The notes under the pieces were generated by a model. It worked only from the letters and a program-made list of their open reading frames with translations, had not been told where the DNA came from and made no database searches. DNA of 64,000 nucleotides, from the NCBI GenBank assembly GCA_002482505.1, contig DLGD01000016.1, positions 1 to 64,000 of the forward strand, read 5' to 3'. The DNA is from Christensenella sp. UBA7703 (GTDB taxonomy: Bacteria > Bacillota > Clostridia > Christensenellales > CAG-138). Shown here in pieces: positions 16,292-25,443 of the stretch (position 1 is its first letter; each line of letters opens with the position of its first letter). Both the position numbers and the translations under genes were made by a program.

Positions 16292-17083
16292 ATGCCGGAT
16301 TCGATCCACAGCGGACATCGCGAACGGATTCGCGAGCATTACAAAACCCACGGGGCCGAGGCGTTTCTGGATCACCAGTTCCTCGAGCTTCTGTTGACCT
16401 ATGCCATCCCGCGGAAGGACACAAACGAACTTTCGCACCTCCTTCTCACGCGTTTTGGTTCACTCGAAGGCGTGGTCACGGCCGAAATTCCCCAGTTGAT
16501 GCTCGTCGAAGGCGTTGGTGAAAGCGCCGCGGTTTTCCTGCGCATGCAAGGCGATCTGTTCCGCAGGCTTCGTCTTCATCGCCTCGCGGATGCACGCGGA
16601 AACATCCGCCTGTCTTCGCCTGTTGAGGCCGCGCGGTATGCCGTTTCGCAACTTTCGCTGAACACCTACGAAACCGTGCTTGCCGTCTGTCTCAACGCAA
16701 AAAAGACGGTGCAAAGCTGCGAGCAAATCCTAGGCGGTTCGCTCAGCGAAGCGCAAATCTACCCGCGCAACATTGCGGAGGCGGCGCTCCTTCGCCGCGC
16801 GCATGGCATTCTGCTCATCCATAACCACCCCTCCGGCGATCCCTCGCCTTCCAAAGTGGACGCGGAGACGACACAGTCCGTCCGTGCGGCTCTGGAGAGC
16901 ATTGGTGTGCAGCTCTTTGATCACATCATCGTCGGCGGAGATCATGCCTATAGCTTTGCAACGGGCGCGGTCATCGGCGTATCCAGCGCCGAAGCAGAGG
17001 TGTTTACTCTGGCCGATTATCAGGCACTGCAGGCGCAGGCCGCGCGAACGGGCGCGCTCCTTCGCGTCATGGAGCCGTACTAA
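16292..17083 (+). CDS. radC: RadC family JAB1/MPN domain protein
   Basis: A 263-residue member of the RadC family (YicR/YeeS type). A helix-hairpin-helix region (about 20-90: FLELLLTYAIPRKDTNEL, LVEGVGESAAVFL) precedes the JAB1/MPN domain with the metal-site signature HNHPSGDPSPSKVD. The original DNA-repair role has been questioned and the true substrate is unknown. The ATG is set by GGGAGG 6 nt upstream. The gene stands alone with its own promoter and terminator. Confidence 0.9.
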   Translation: MPDSIHSGHRERIREHYKTHGAEAFLDHQFLELLLTYAIPRKDTNELSHLLLTRFGSLEGVVTAEIPQLMLVEGVGESAAVFLRMQGDLFRRLRLHRLADARGNIRLSSPVEAARYAVSQLSLNTYETVLAVCLNAKKTVQSCEQILGGSLSEAQIYPRNIAEAALLRRAHGILLIHNHPSGDPSPSKVDAETTQSVRAALESIGVQLFDHIIVGGDHAYSFATGAVIGVSSAEAEVFTLADYQALQAQAARTGALLRVMEPY

Positions 17084-17119
17084 TCTTTCTCAATCGACCT
17101 GTTTGTGTACGAAATTGCG

Positions 17120-17147
17120 AAAGCGACGGATTTCTTTCCGCCGCTTT
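17120..17147 (+). terminator. Terminator of radC
   Basis: A 10-bp stem with one mismatch (AAAGCGACGG 17120-17129 with CCGCCGCTTT 17138-17147), an ATTTCTTT loop and a TGTGTTT tail. Confidence 0.6.
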
Positions 17148-17172
17148 TGTGTTTCTGTCGCTCGTTGATCCG

Positions 17173-17940
17173 TTAACTCTGGGGTACAGTCTCTTTGACC
17201 GAGAATGTCACCGTCAGGTTTGCTTCCACCGCGATGGAGCTGCTCTTGAACACAACGCCAACCAGCTGGTTTTCAACCGGTGCTTCGGTAACCTCCAGCA
17301 TAGCGCTCAGCGTAACGCTGCCTGCCTCGGCGATTGCCTCCGCCTTTGCCCGTGCATCCGCAACCGCCGCCGCCAGCGCGCCCGCATAGGCGGAGGAGGC
17401 ATCCAGCAAGCTATAGGTTACCTCATAGCTTTCAATGATGTGCGCGTCAATAATCGGCGAAAGGATCGTGTTCACGCGGCTGATGTTGTCTTCCCGAATC
17501 GTGATCGTCTGCCGCGCTACATAGCCTGTGATTGCGCCGTCACTTTCGCGCGTCGTGGTGCTGATCGTCACGCCGGATGTGGTCACGTTTTTTGCGAGCA
17601 CGCTCTGCGCGCCTGCGGTGTCTTTCACCTGTTGCGTCGCGGCTTCGCAGAGTGTTGCCGCCTCTTCCGAGGAGTTGCTCGCGCCTGCTGTCACGATCGT
17701 AATCGTAGCAAAATCCGGCTCCACCGTCACAACGCCATACCCGCTGACCACGATGGTATGCTCTGGCGGTAGCGCTTCGTTGTTGACGATAACGTTTGGC
17801 TGCTCCGGCTTTGCGGTGGGTCCCGGCGTGATATCGCCTTCCTCTTTACAGGCGGCAAGCGAAAACATCAGGCTCCCCATCAGCCCTAAGACAATTCCCG
17901 CACGCAGGATATATTTGCTTGTTTTTGTGATTCGCGTCAA
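17173..17940 (-). CDS. SIMPL domain lipoprotein
   Basis: A 255-residue exported lipoprotein. The signal peptide ends in a lipobox SLAAC, so the mature protein is anchored to the outer face of the membrane. The rest (about residues 60-250) is a SIMPL (DUF541) domain: ISVSGYG-like start HTIVVSGYGVVTVEPDFATI, then the repeated alanine-rich helices and a C-terminal TVTFSV strand. SIMPL proteins are of unclear function (BP26/OMP28 group). The TTG at 17940 is chosen because GGAGGG lies 8 nt upstream. Four nt separate it from the upstream dehydrogenase gene, so the two form an operon. Confidence 0.85.
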   Translation of the reverse strand: MTRITKTSKYILRAGIVLGLMGSLMFSLAACKEEGDITPGPTAKPEQPNVIVNNEALPPEHTIVVSGYGVVTVEPDFATITIVTAGASNSSEEAATLCEAATQQVKDTAGAQSVLAKNVTTSGVTISTTTRESDGAITGYVARQTITIREDNISRVNTILSPIIDAHIIESYEVTYSLLDASSAYAGALAAAVADARAKAEAIAEAGSVTLSAMLEVTEAPVENQLVGVVFKSSSIAVEANLTVTFSVKETVPQS

Positions 17941-17944
17941 GGTG

Positions 17945-18901
17945 TTATCCCTCCAAATCCACTCGGTTGCGTGTTCCGTTGTGTAAAAATTCGTATAGAT
18001 TTTCGGCCGCGAGGTTGACAAGCCTCTCCCGCACATCCTTCGGCAGCCATGCCGCGTGCGGAGTAATCAGGCAGTTTTTCGCTGTCAAGAGCGGGTTGTC
18101 CGGTAAAATCGGTTCCCGATCGACCACGTCCAGCCCCGCCGCGTAGATCACGCCGTTGTTCAGCGCATCTGTCAGCGCCTGGGAGTCGACCAGCGCGCCG
18201 CGCGCGGTATTGATCAATATTGCGCCGGGTTTCATCGTCTTGAGCGTCTCGCGGTTGATGATCTGCCGCGTCTCGTCGGTCGCTGCGCAATGCAAGGAGA
18301 GCACATCGCTCTGGCAAAAGAGCTCCTCGCGCGAAACATACGCGCCGCAAAACGCTGTTCGCATGTTTCGGCTGTACCCGATGATGCGCATGCCAAGCGC
18401 CTGCGCAATTCGCGCGCTTTGGCAGCCGATTGCCCCCGTGCCGAGTACGCCAAAGGTCTTCCCCGTGAGTGCGATCATCGGCGCATCCCAAACACAATCT
18501 CCCGCATGCTGGGTCCAGCGCCCTTTTCGCAGCTCCGTATCCAGCGTCTTCGTGCGGTTGGTGAGTTCAAGGAGCAGCGCAATCGTATGCTGTGCAACCG
18601 CGTCGGTCGAATATCCCGGCACGTTGTAAACAGCGATGTTGTGCCGCCGCGCCGCGGCCAAATCAATCTTGTCATAGCCCGTCGCAAAGAGACAGAGAAA
18701 ACGCAGATTCGGTGCCTGCGAAAACTCTATTTCGCCCAGCCGCGCGCGATTTGTGAATACCGCGTCCGCATTGCAAATCCGCTCGCCAATCTGTTCCGGC
18801 GCGGTGTGATCATATATGGTGAGCGTTCCAAAGGCGCGGATGGGCGCCCAATCGATGTCTCCGGGATTGACGGAATACGCGTCTAAAATCACGATGTTCA
18901 T
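17945..18901 (-). CDS. D-2-hydroxyacid dehydrogenase, NAD-dependent
   Basis: Reduces 2-oxo acids or oxidises D-2-hydroxyacids; the closest recognisable group is glycerate/hydroxypyruvate reductase (HprA-like). The 318 residues include the Rossmann motif GVLGTGAIG (about 147-155), the substrate Arg in NTARGALVD, the Glu in DREPILPDNPLL and the catalytic His in ITPHAAW. The exact substrate cannot be read from sequence. It is first in a two-gene operon with the SIMPL lipoprotein, behind a promoter TTGTCA-17-TATACT. Confidence 0.88.
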   Translation of the reverse strand: MNIVILDAYSVNPGDIDWAPIRAFGTLTIYDHTAPEQIGERICNADAVFTNRARLGEIEFSQAPNLRFLCLFATGYDKIDLAAARRHNIAVYNVPGYSTDAVAQHTIALLLELTNRTKTLDTELRKGRWTQHAGDCVWDAPMIALTGKTFGVLGTGAIGCQSARIAQALGMRIIGYSRNMRTAFCGAYVSREELFCQSDVLSLHCAATDETRQIINRETLKTMKPGAILINTARGALVDSQALTDALNNGVIYAAGLDVVDREPILPDNPLLTAKNCLITPHAAWLPKDVRERLVNLAAENLYEFLHNGTRNRVDLEG

Positions 18902-18933
18902 CTGTTTCTCCAGGTTGCTTTGGCTCTTTTTGC

Positions 18934-18962
18934 AGTATAGCGCAATTCGCTTGCTGTGACAA
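18934..18962 (-). promoter_or_regulatory. Promoter of the dehydrogenase-SIMPL operon
   Basis: The minus strand reads TTGTCA (18962-18957), 17 nt and TATACT (18939-18934). Confidence 0.7.
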
Positions 18963-19019
18963 GCAAGGCGATATTTTATCGACTATCTGCTTGTTTTTTG
19001 TTCTATCCTGTGCCATTCG

Positions 19020-19048
19020 TTGCACGCCATCCCAACATGTAGTATAAT
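19020..19048 (+). promoter_or_regulatory. Promoter of ftsK
   Basis: TTGCAC (19020-19025), 17 nt and TATAAT (19043-19048). It implies a leader of about 145 nt before ftsK, in which I see no further conserved element. Confidence 0.6.
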
Positions 19049-19201
19049 ATGTAGATACTGTGGCATAGTAGACGCTTTCCGAAAAAACACATGTTTTGAA
19101 AGGAATGCTCCTGCTTTATGTCCACGCATTTTCACGCTATTGCGCTTTTAGAATTCACACACGTTTCACACAAATAGAACGATTTCTAAAAAAAGAAAGG
19201 A

Positions 19202-21955
19202 TTGAAAACATCTTTGGCTTCCAAAGCAGGCAATGAAACATCCGGCGGAAAAAAATCCACGGCAACACGAAATGACGCTGCGGGGCGCAACAAAGTAGCT
19301 TCCGAAGGAATCGGCGTACTGCTGATCGCCGGTGGCATTCTTGCGGCGGCCTATCTCTTCTTTTCCGCCACGGGTTACCTTGGCGAAATGCTCGGAAAAG
19401 CGCTGTTCGGCATGATCGGCGTAATCGCCTATGCCCTGCCGGTCATCCTGATTGCCGTGGGCGTCATCTATATCCGCGGGGCGAGTAACGCGCGTCTCAA
19501 CGGCGGCGGCTGGTATCTTCTTTTGAGCATTCTGGCACTGGTCACGCTGTTTAGCACCATCCGCAACGCGCTCACCGACGGCATGGAATACATGGCGTAT
19601 ATCAACGACGCGCTGTCTATCGGACAAAATGCACATCTTGGCGGCGGGTTTATCGGCGCCGTGTTGAGCTATCTGTTGCTCAAGCTCGGCGGCCCTACGC
19701 TTTCCTATATTCTCTGCATTGCGCTGCTCCTCGTTTGCGTGATCAAGATCACGGGCTTCTCCCTGCGGGATGCTTCCGAAGTGCTCACACAAAAAGTGCT
19801 CACAGCCATGGAGAATTCTCAAGAGCGTGCGAGCGAACGCGCGATCGAATATGAATCCCGCGAAGAACGCCCCATGTTTACCCTGACTCTGGAGGACGAA
19901 CAATCAAAAGCTCCCGGAAAAGGAAAAAAGGCGGCTCTTCCGGAGGCTGTTGTGCCACCTTCGACCAAAGCGAAAAGCCAGCGTGTAGAAGCGTTCGACA
20001 AGCCGGAGATCGATCTTTTTGAAAAACCGGGAAAATCCAGAAAGTTGAAGTCTTCCCCGGCAAAGGATGCCGACCTCAAGGCGTTTGGCGAACAAAAAGG
20101 TGAGTTCGTTACGAAAAACGGCGAAAAGGCACGCACAAAAAAGCCGGAGAAAGTCAACGCCGACATTTGGGATGAAATCGACTTTGAGCCGCATGACGAC
20201 GTTCCTCTCGTGCTTGCGAAAAACGGCACTCCGATTCCCAAGCCGATTGTGCAGTTACCCGATCCGACGCCGCTCTTTGGCGCAAATACACACAAGGCGG
20301 CAAAACCTGTTTCGATGGAGGGAATGCCGGCGCGGCAACCCGGCACAAAGCAAAAGCCAATCGATAAACCAGCCGCAAAAGCCCCCGATCCGCTTGCCGA
20401 TAAAAAGAAGACGCAGCCGGAAGTCATCCTTGGTGACGGGCAATATCACGCGCCTTCGCTGGAATTGCTCAACCACCCTGGGGAAAAGAAGGATGACGAT
20501 TCGGATACGCCGGAAGAAAAGGCACGCATCCTGATCGACACCCTTGCGAGCTTCCGCATCGCGGCGACGGTTACCAACATCGCGGTTGGTCCCGCGCTCA
20601 CCCGCATTGAAATTCAGCCCGCGGCAGGCACGCGAATTTCGCGCATCACCGCGCTGCAAAACGATATCACGATGGCGCTGGCGGCTCCCCGCCTGCGCAT
20701 GGAAGCGCCGATTCCCGGCAAAAATGCAATCGGTATCGAAATCCCGAACAAAGGCTCCACGCTCGTCGTCCTGCGGGACATTCTGGAGAGCAAGGAGTTC
20801 AAAAACAGCGCGTCTCCCGTCACGATGGCGTTTGGTCGCGAAGCCAGCGGCAAGATCATCGTTGCCGACCTCACCCGCATGCCGCATATGCTCATCGCGG
20901 GCGCAACCGGTTCCGGTAAAAGCGTCTGCATCAACGACATCATCGTTTCAATGGTGTACAAGAGTTCCCCGCAGGATGTGCGCTTTATCCTTGTCGACCC
21001 GAAGATGGTCGAAATGACCATGTACGGCTCTCTGCCGCATCTGCTCATTCCTGTCGTGACCGACCCGAAGAAAGCGGCAGGTGCTATGCGCTGGGCGGTC
21101 AAGGAGATGACGGATCGCTACAAAACCTTCTCCGAACAGAACGCGAGAAATCTAGATCGTTTTAACGAGCGTGTGGAAAAACCGGAAAACAAGCTCCCGC
21201 GCATCGTCATCATCATCGATGAGCTGGCGGATCTCATGATGATCGCGCCCGACGAGGTGGAGGACAGCATCCGCCGCATCGCGCAACTTGGCCGCGCGGC
21301 AGGCATCCATCTAATCCTCGCAACCCAACGGCCGGATGCAACGGTCATCACCGGTCTCATCAAGGCAAATATCCCCTCGCGCGCGGCTTTCGCGGTCAGC
21401 TCTGCGACCAACAGCCGCATCATCCTCGACATGGGCGGCGCGGAAAAGCTTTTGGGTCACGGCGACATGCTCTTCCATCCCGACGGCTCCGCGAAGCCAA
21501 CGCGCCTCCAGTGCGCGTTCGTGTCGGATGAAGAGGTCGAGCGCATCGTGGCGCATTTCCGTGAAAGTACGGCGCGCCCGGTCTTTAGCGACCAAATACT
21601 GGAAGATGTGTCCTCTCTGGAAAAGAACGGCGCCACCGGTGGTGTCTTCGGCGAAGGCAAGCAGGAAGACGACCTCCTTGGCGAAGCCGTGCGTGTTGTG
21701 TTTGAGCACGGTCAAGCCAGTACCAGCATGATCCAGCGTAGGCTCCGCGTGGGATATGCCCGCGCATCCCGCCTGATCGACATCATGGAACAAAAGGGCT
21801 ATATCTCCGGCTTCAACGGAAGCAAAGCACGCGAAGTACTCATCAAACGCGCGCAGCTTGAGGAGCTATTCGGGGACGGAACCCCGCTTGCCGACCCGCC
21901 TGTACAGGAGCGCGAGCCAAACCCGATGTCGAGTTTTTATCGGGACGACAACTAA
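19202..21955 (+). CDS. ftsK: DNA translocase FtsK/SpoIIIE
   Basis: A septal DNA pump that moves chromosome ends at division or into the forespore. Four membrane segments lie in the first 180 residues. A long Lys/Glu/Pro-rich linker (about 215-420) is followed by the FtsK alpha/beta motor with Walker A GATGSGKSV, Walker B IVIIIDELADLMM and AGIHLILATQRP. The C-terminal gamma winged helix is AVRVVFEHGQASTSMIQRRL. At 917 residues it is longer than SpoIIIE. A TTG at 19202 sits almost on top of AAAGGA; the TTG at 19214, 12 nt from that site, is an equally possible start. Confidence 0.93.
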   Translation: MKTSLASKAGNETSGGKKSTATRNDAAGRNKVASEGIGVLLIAGGILAAAYLFFSATGYLGEMLGKALFGMIGVIAYALPVILIAVGVIYIRGASNARLNGGGWYLLLSILALVTLFSTIRNALTDGMEYMAYINDALSIGQNAHLGGGFIGAVLSYLLLKLGGPTLSYILCIALLLVCVIKITGFSLRDASEVLTQKVLTAMENSQERASERAIEYESREERPMFTLTLEDEQSKAPGKGKKAALPEAVVPPSTKAKSQRVEAFDKPEIDLFEKPGKSRKLKSSPAKDADLKAFGEQKGEFVTKNGEKARTKKPEKVNADIWDEIDFEPHDDVPLVLAKNGTPIPKPIVQLPDPTPLFGANTHKAAKPVSMEGMPARQPGTKQKPIDKPAAKAPDPLADKKKTQPEVILGDGQYHAPSLELLNHPGEKKDDDSDTPEEKARILIDTLASFRIAATVTNIAVGPALTRIEIQPAAGTRISRITALQNDITMALAAPRLRMEAPIPGKNAIGIEIPNKGSTLVVLRDILESKEFKNSASPVTMAFGREASGKIIVADLTRMPHMLIAGATGSGKSVCINDIIVSMVYKSSPQDVRFILVDPKMVEMTMYGSLPHLLIPVVTDPKKAAGAMRWAVKEMTDRYKTFSEQNARNLDRFNERVEKPENKLPRIVIIIDELADLMMIAPDEVEDSIRRIAQLGRAAGIHLILATQRPDATVITGLIKANIPSRAAFAVSSATNSRIILDMGGAEKLLGHGDMLFHPDGSAKPTRLQCAFVSDEEVERIVAHFRESTARPVFSDQILEDVSSLEKNGATGGVFGEGKQEDDLLGEAVRVVFEHGQASTSMIQRRLRVGYARASRLIDIMEQKGYISGFNGSKAREVLIKRAQLEELFGDGTPLADPPVQEREPNPMSSFYRDDN

Positions 21956-22021
21956 GGTCGTTCTCGATCGAGAGAATAGATTTCATTCCTTCTATCGTAT
22001 CAAAAGGAGATTGAACCAATT

Positions 22022-23329
22022 ATGTCAACCGTCGGGGTCATCTCGCTTGGCTGCGCAAAAAATCAAGTGGATACCGAGCGTATGCTCGGACTTCTCACCG
22101 CGGCAGGGCACGAGATCACCAATCAGCCAAGCGAAGCGGATGTTCTGATCGTCAATACCTGCGGTTTTATCGAGAGCGCAAAGCAGGAGTCGATCAACGC
22201 CATCCTCGAAATGGCACACTATAAGCAGGGCGGCAAGTGTACGCGTCTCGTGGTCACGGGCTGTCTTTCCGAGCGCTATCGGGACGAACTCAAAGAAGCC
22301 ATGCCAGAGATCGACCTCCTGCTTGGCGTACGCGAATATGAAACACTCCCCCGCCTTCTCGGCGGGAAAGCGGATGCGCCGCACTGCGGGCCAAAGAGCG
22401 CGCGCGTGCTCACCACGCCACGCTACAGCGCATATCTACGCATAGCCGACGGCTGCAACAACCGCTGCACCTATTGTGCAATCCCGTTGATTCGCGGCAA
22501 CCTCGTCAGCGAACCGCTGGAAGAGCTGGTGGATGAGGCAAAGTGCCTTGCGGACAACGGCGTAAGCGAGCTCACGCTCATCGCGCAGGATACCTCAGGC
22601 TATGGCATGGATCGCTATGGCAAACCAATGCTGGGCGAACTGCTGAACCGTTTGGAACGCATCGACTCTCTGCGTTGGCTAAGAGTGCTGTATACCTATC
22701 CCGATACCGTCACGCCGGAGCTGATCGACCGCTTCCGCGCGGGCGGCAAGATCGTGCCCTATCTCGACATGCCCTTGCAGCACACCGAGGACGAGATGCT
22801 CCGCCGGATGCATCGCAGAGGCGATCAGGCGCATATCCGCCAAGTGCTGGACTATGTGGCAAGAGTCGCGCCGGAGTTCATGCTCCGCACAACGCTGATG
22901 GTCGGCTTCCCCGGCGAAACCGAATCGCATTTTGCCGCGATGGTACGCTTCATTCAGGATCACCCCTTCGATCGAATCGGCGCGTTTGCGTTCTCCCCGG
23001 AGGATGGCACCGCCGCCGCAAACCTTCCCGAGCAGGTGCCGGAGGAGATCAAGCAGGAGCGCCTCTCCCGCCTCATGTCGGCACAGCAGCCGATCTCCCG
23101 CGCGCGCAATGAGCGCCGTGTGGGGCAGGTCGTCGACGTACTGATCGAGGGAGCAAAAGACAACGGCGCCTTCGGGCGCAGCTATGCCGAAGCGCCGGAT
23201 GTAGACGGAAAAATCAATCTGGAGCACGCGGGTAGCCTGACGATCGGCAGCTATGTGCCGGTTCGGCTCATACGCGCGGAAGAATATGACATGATCGGTG
23301 AGCTTGCTTCATCCGATCCATCAAACTAA
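22022..23329 (+). CDS. rimO: Ribosomal protein S12 methylthiotransferase RimO
   Basis: A radical SAM enzyme that methylthiolates an aspartate of ribosomal protein S12. The N-terminal [4Fe-4S] cysteines are in SLGCAKNQVD, NTCGFI and TGCLSERY. The radical SAM CxxxCxxC is CNNRCTYCAIP, and a TRAM domain closes the protein (about 370-430). The 435 residues are typical. AAAGGAGA precedes the ATG. A short palindrome (21961-21976) lies between ftsK and rimO; rimO, pgsA and cinA are closely spaced and probably co-transcribed. Confidence 0.95.
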   Translation: MSTVGVISLGCAKNQVDTERMLGLLTAAGHEITNQPSEADVLIVNTCGFIESAKQESINAILEMAHYKQGGKCTRLVVTGCLSERYRDELKEAMPEIDLLLGVREYETLPRLLGGKADAPHCGPKSARVLTTPRYSAYLRIADGCNNRCTYCAIPLIRGNLVSEPLEELVDEAKCLADNGVSELTLIAQDTSGYGMDRYGKPMLGELLNRLERIDSLRWLRVLYTYPDTVTPELIDRFRAGGKIVPYLDMPLQHTEDEMLRRMHRRGDQAHIRQVLDYVARVAPEFMLRTTLMVGFPGETESHFAAMVRFIQDHPFDRIGAFAFSPEDGTAAANLPEQVPEEIKQERLSRLMSAQQPISRARNERRVGQVVDVLIEGAKDNGAFGRSYAEAPDVDGKINLEHAGSLTIGSYVPVRLIRAEEYDMIGELASSDPSN

Positions 23330-23356
23330 AAATCTGACGGAGAGAGACAAAGAGCT

Positions 23357-23944
23357 ATGGAACAAACGTTGCCACCAACGCCGGAATCTCGCGGGAAGAT
23401 GAATCTTCCGAATCGCCTGACCATCTTTCGCATGGCGCTTGTCCCGCTGATGGTCGCCGTGTTCTCCTTCGAGGCATGGCTGCCCGGCTGGAACTATTAC
23501 GCCGCCGCAATCTTCTTTCTTGCGGACATGACGGATATTCTGGATGGCTCTATCGCACGCAAGCGAAATTTGGTCACCAACTTTGGCAAGCTGATGGACC
23601 CAATTGCGGACAAACTTTTGTTTTGCTCCGCGTTTATCATGATGACGTACAACGGCATGCTCAACCCCATCCTGTGCATCATCTTTGTCGGGCGCGAGAT
23701 CATCGTCTCCGGCTTTCGCCTTGTCACCGCAAACAGCGGAACGCTCATCGCCGCGAACTGGCTTGGCAAGCTCAAGAGTGCGCTTCAGGTGGTTGCGATC
23801 CTCGCGACGCTGCTGGGCAACCCGATCTTCTCCCGCTGGGACTTTCCGTTTGATTTCGGGCTGATGTGCACCGCTGCGGTCTTCACCATTTGGTCGGCTG
23901 TGGACTATATCGTCGCAAACCGCAAGGCGGTCAACTGGAACTAA
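23357..23944 (+). CDS. pgsA: CDP-diacylglycerol--glycerol-3-phosphate 3-phosphatidyltransferase
   Basis: The committed step to phosphatidylglycerol in the membrane. The CDP-alcohol phosphotransferase signature D-x2-DG-x2-AR-x8-G-x3-D-x3-D is complete: DILDGSIARKR then FGKLMDPIADK. About five membrane segments are visible in 195 residues. A 14-residue polar N-terminal extension (MEQTLPPTPESRGK) precedes the usual MNLPNRLT start, so an ATG 42 nt further in is possible; GGAGAGA is nearer the first ATG. Order rimO-pgsA-cinA-recA is conserved in Bacillota. Confidence 0.93.
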   Translation: MEQTLPPTPESRGKMNLPNRLTIFRMALVPLMVAVFSFEAWLPGWNYYAAAIFFLADMTDILDGSIARKRNLVTNFGKLMDPIADKLLFCSAFIMMTYNGMLNPILCIIFVGREIIVSGFRLVTANSGTLIAANWLGKLKSALQVVAILATLLGNPIFSRWDFPFDFGLMCTAAVFTIWSAVDYIVANRKAVNWN

Positions 23945-24005
23945 TTCTGTTATAAGCACGCGATTTTCAGCAATATGCTGGTTAGAATAAGGAAGTGACG
24001 CAATC

Positions 24006-25241
24006 ATGATCGCAGAAATTGTCTCCGTCGGCACAGAACTGCTGATGGGGCAGGTCGTCAATACCGACGCGCAGTTTATCGCCCAGCGGCTGGCCCCGCT
24101 CGGGTTTCAGGTGTTTTATCACACCACCGTGGGCGACAATGTCAAGCGGCTCACCGCGGTCGTCCATCAGGCTGTGGAACGTTCGGATGTGGTCGTCTTC
24201 ACCGGTGGCCTTGGGCCCACAGACGACGACCTCACCAAGGAGACCGTCGCCGCCGCGCTGGGGCTCACCGTTGAGCCGATTCCCGAAGAAGTCGAGCGCC
24301 TCACCAAGCATTTTGAAACGCGCGGCTATGTGTTCACCCCCAACAATCTCAAACAAGCAAGTTTTCCAAAGAGTGCGATCATTCTGCCAAACGCCTTTGG
24401 CACTGCCCCCGGCTGCATCATGACCGCGGAAAACAAAACCGCGATTCTGCTCCCCGGGCCGCCGCGGGAACTCTTCCCGATGTTTCAGAATCACGTCATG
24501 CCGTATTTGGAACAACTCAGCGGAAATAAGCTATATTCGCGCGAATTGCGTATCTTCGGCAAAGGCGAATCGGCCGTCACCTATGAACTCAGAGACATCA
24601 TCGAAAATCAAACCAATCCGACCGTCGCTCCCTATGTCAAAACGGGCGAAGTTTCACTCCGCGTCACTGCTCTTTGCCAGAACGAAGCAGAGGGTGAAAA
24701 AATCGCCCGCCCGATGATCGGTGAAATCATCTCCCGCCTCGGTGACATCGTCTATTCCACCGTCGGCGAATCCTTGCCGGAAACCTGCGCGCGGATGCTG
24801 GCGGACGACGGACAGACACTTGCCATCGCGGAAAGCTGCACGGGCGGCATGATTGCAAGCGAGTTTGTCGCAATCCCCGGTTGCTCGAACTTCCTGCTGG
24901 AAGGCTGCGTCACCTATTCAGATGCCGCAAAGGTTGCGCGCCTTGGTGTCAAGCAGGAAACGCTGGATCAGTTTGGCGCGGTCAGCGAGCAATGCGCCCG
25001 CGAGATGGCGCAAGGCATGCGAAAATCCTCCGGTGCGGACTACGCGCTCGCGACGACCGGCTATGCCGGGCCCGACGGCGGAACGGAAGAAAACCCGGTC
25101 GGTACGATCTATATCGCGTTGGCAAGACAGGGCGAAACGCTGGTCAAACGCGTGCAGCTTTTCGGCGAACGCGCCCGCATCCGAGAAATCGCCTCACTCC
25201 ATGCGTTTGATCTGCTCCGCAGGAAGCTCTGCCTCGACTGA
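24006..25241 (+). CDS. cinA: CinA-like protein with nicotinamide-nucleotide amidase domain
   Basis: A two-domain protein. The N-terminal molybdopterin-binding-like (MoCF) domain has SVGTELLMGQVVNTDAQ and FTGGLGPTDDDLT (residues 7-80), a COG1058-type ADP-ribose/CoA pyrophosphatase. The C-terminal CinA domain (about 250-411) has AESCTGGMIASEF and GYAGPDGGTEENPVGT and hydrolyses NMN in characterised members. AAGGA lies before the ATG. It lies next to recA, the arrangement in which CinA was named. Confidence 0.93.
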   Translation: MIAEIVSVGTELLMGQVVNTDAQFIAQRLAPLGFQVFYHTTVGDNVKRLTAVVHQAVERSDVVVFTGGLGPTDDDLTKETVAAALGLTVEPIPEEVERLTKHFETRGYVFTPNNLKQASFPKSAIILPNAFGTAPGCIMTAENKTAILLPGPPRELFPMFQNHVMPYLEQLSGNKLYSRELRIFGKGESAVTYELRDIIENQTNPTVAPYVKTGEVSLRVTALCQNEAEGEKIARPMIGEIISRLGDIVYSTVGESLPETCARMLADDGQTLAIAESCTGGMIASEFVAIPGCSNFLLEGCVTYSDAAKVARLGVKQETLDQFGAVSEQCAREMAQGMRKSSGADYALATTGYAGPDGGTEENPVGTIYIALARQGETLVKRVQLFGERARIREIASLHAFDLLRRKLCLD

Positions 25242-25301
25242 TTCTGCCAAAATCGCGCGGTTTTCCGGCAAAAAACGCTGTACGCGCTCAACCCCACGTG
25301 T

Positions 25302-25307
25302 TATAAT
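25302..25307 (+). promoter_or_regulatory. -10 element of a likely recA promoter
   Basis: TATAAT at 25302-25307; the matching -35 position (25279-25284, TGTACG) is a poor match. I looked for a Bacillus-type LexA/DinR palindrome (GAAC-N4-GTTC) between 25242 and 25443 and did not find a convincing one. Confidence 0.45.
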
Positions 25308-25443
25308 GGCAAGAGAACATGCGATCATTTGTTTCCATCGCCCGTTTCGATTTTTCAGTAAAGGGGGCTCCTTCTTTGTTGGATGAACAAACGCTGCCAG
25401 CGAAAAAACACGATAGATTGCACCGAATGAAAGGAATACTGTG

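Noticed and set aside
25260..25340. LexA/DinR box upstream of recA
   Set aside because: GAGAACATGCGATC keeps only one half-site of the GAAC-N4-GTTC palindrome.
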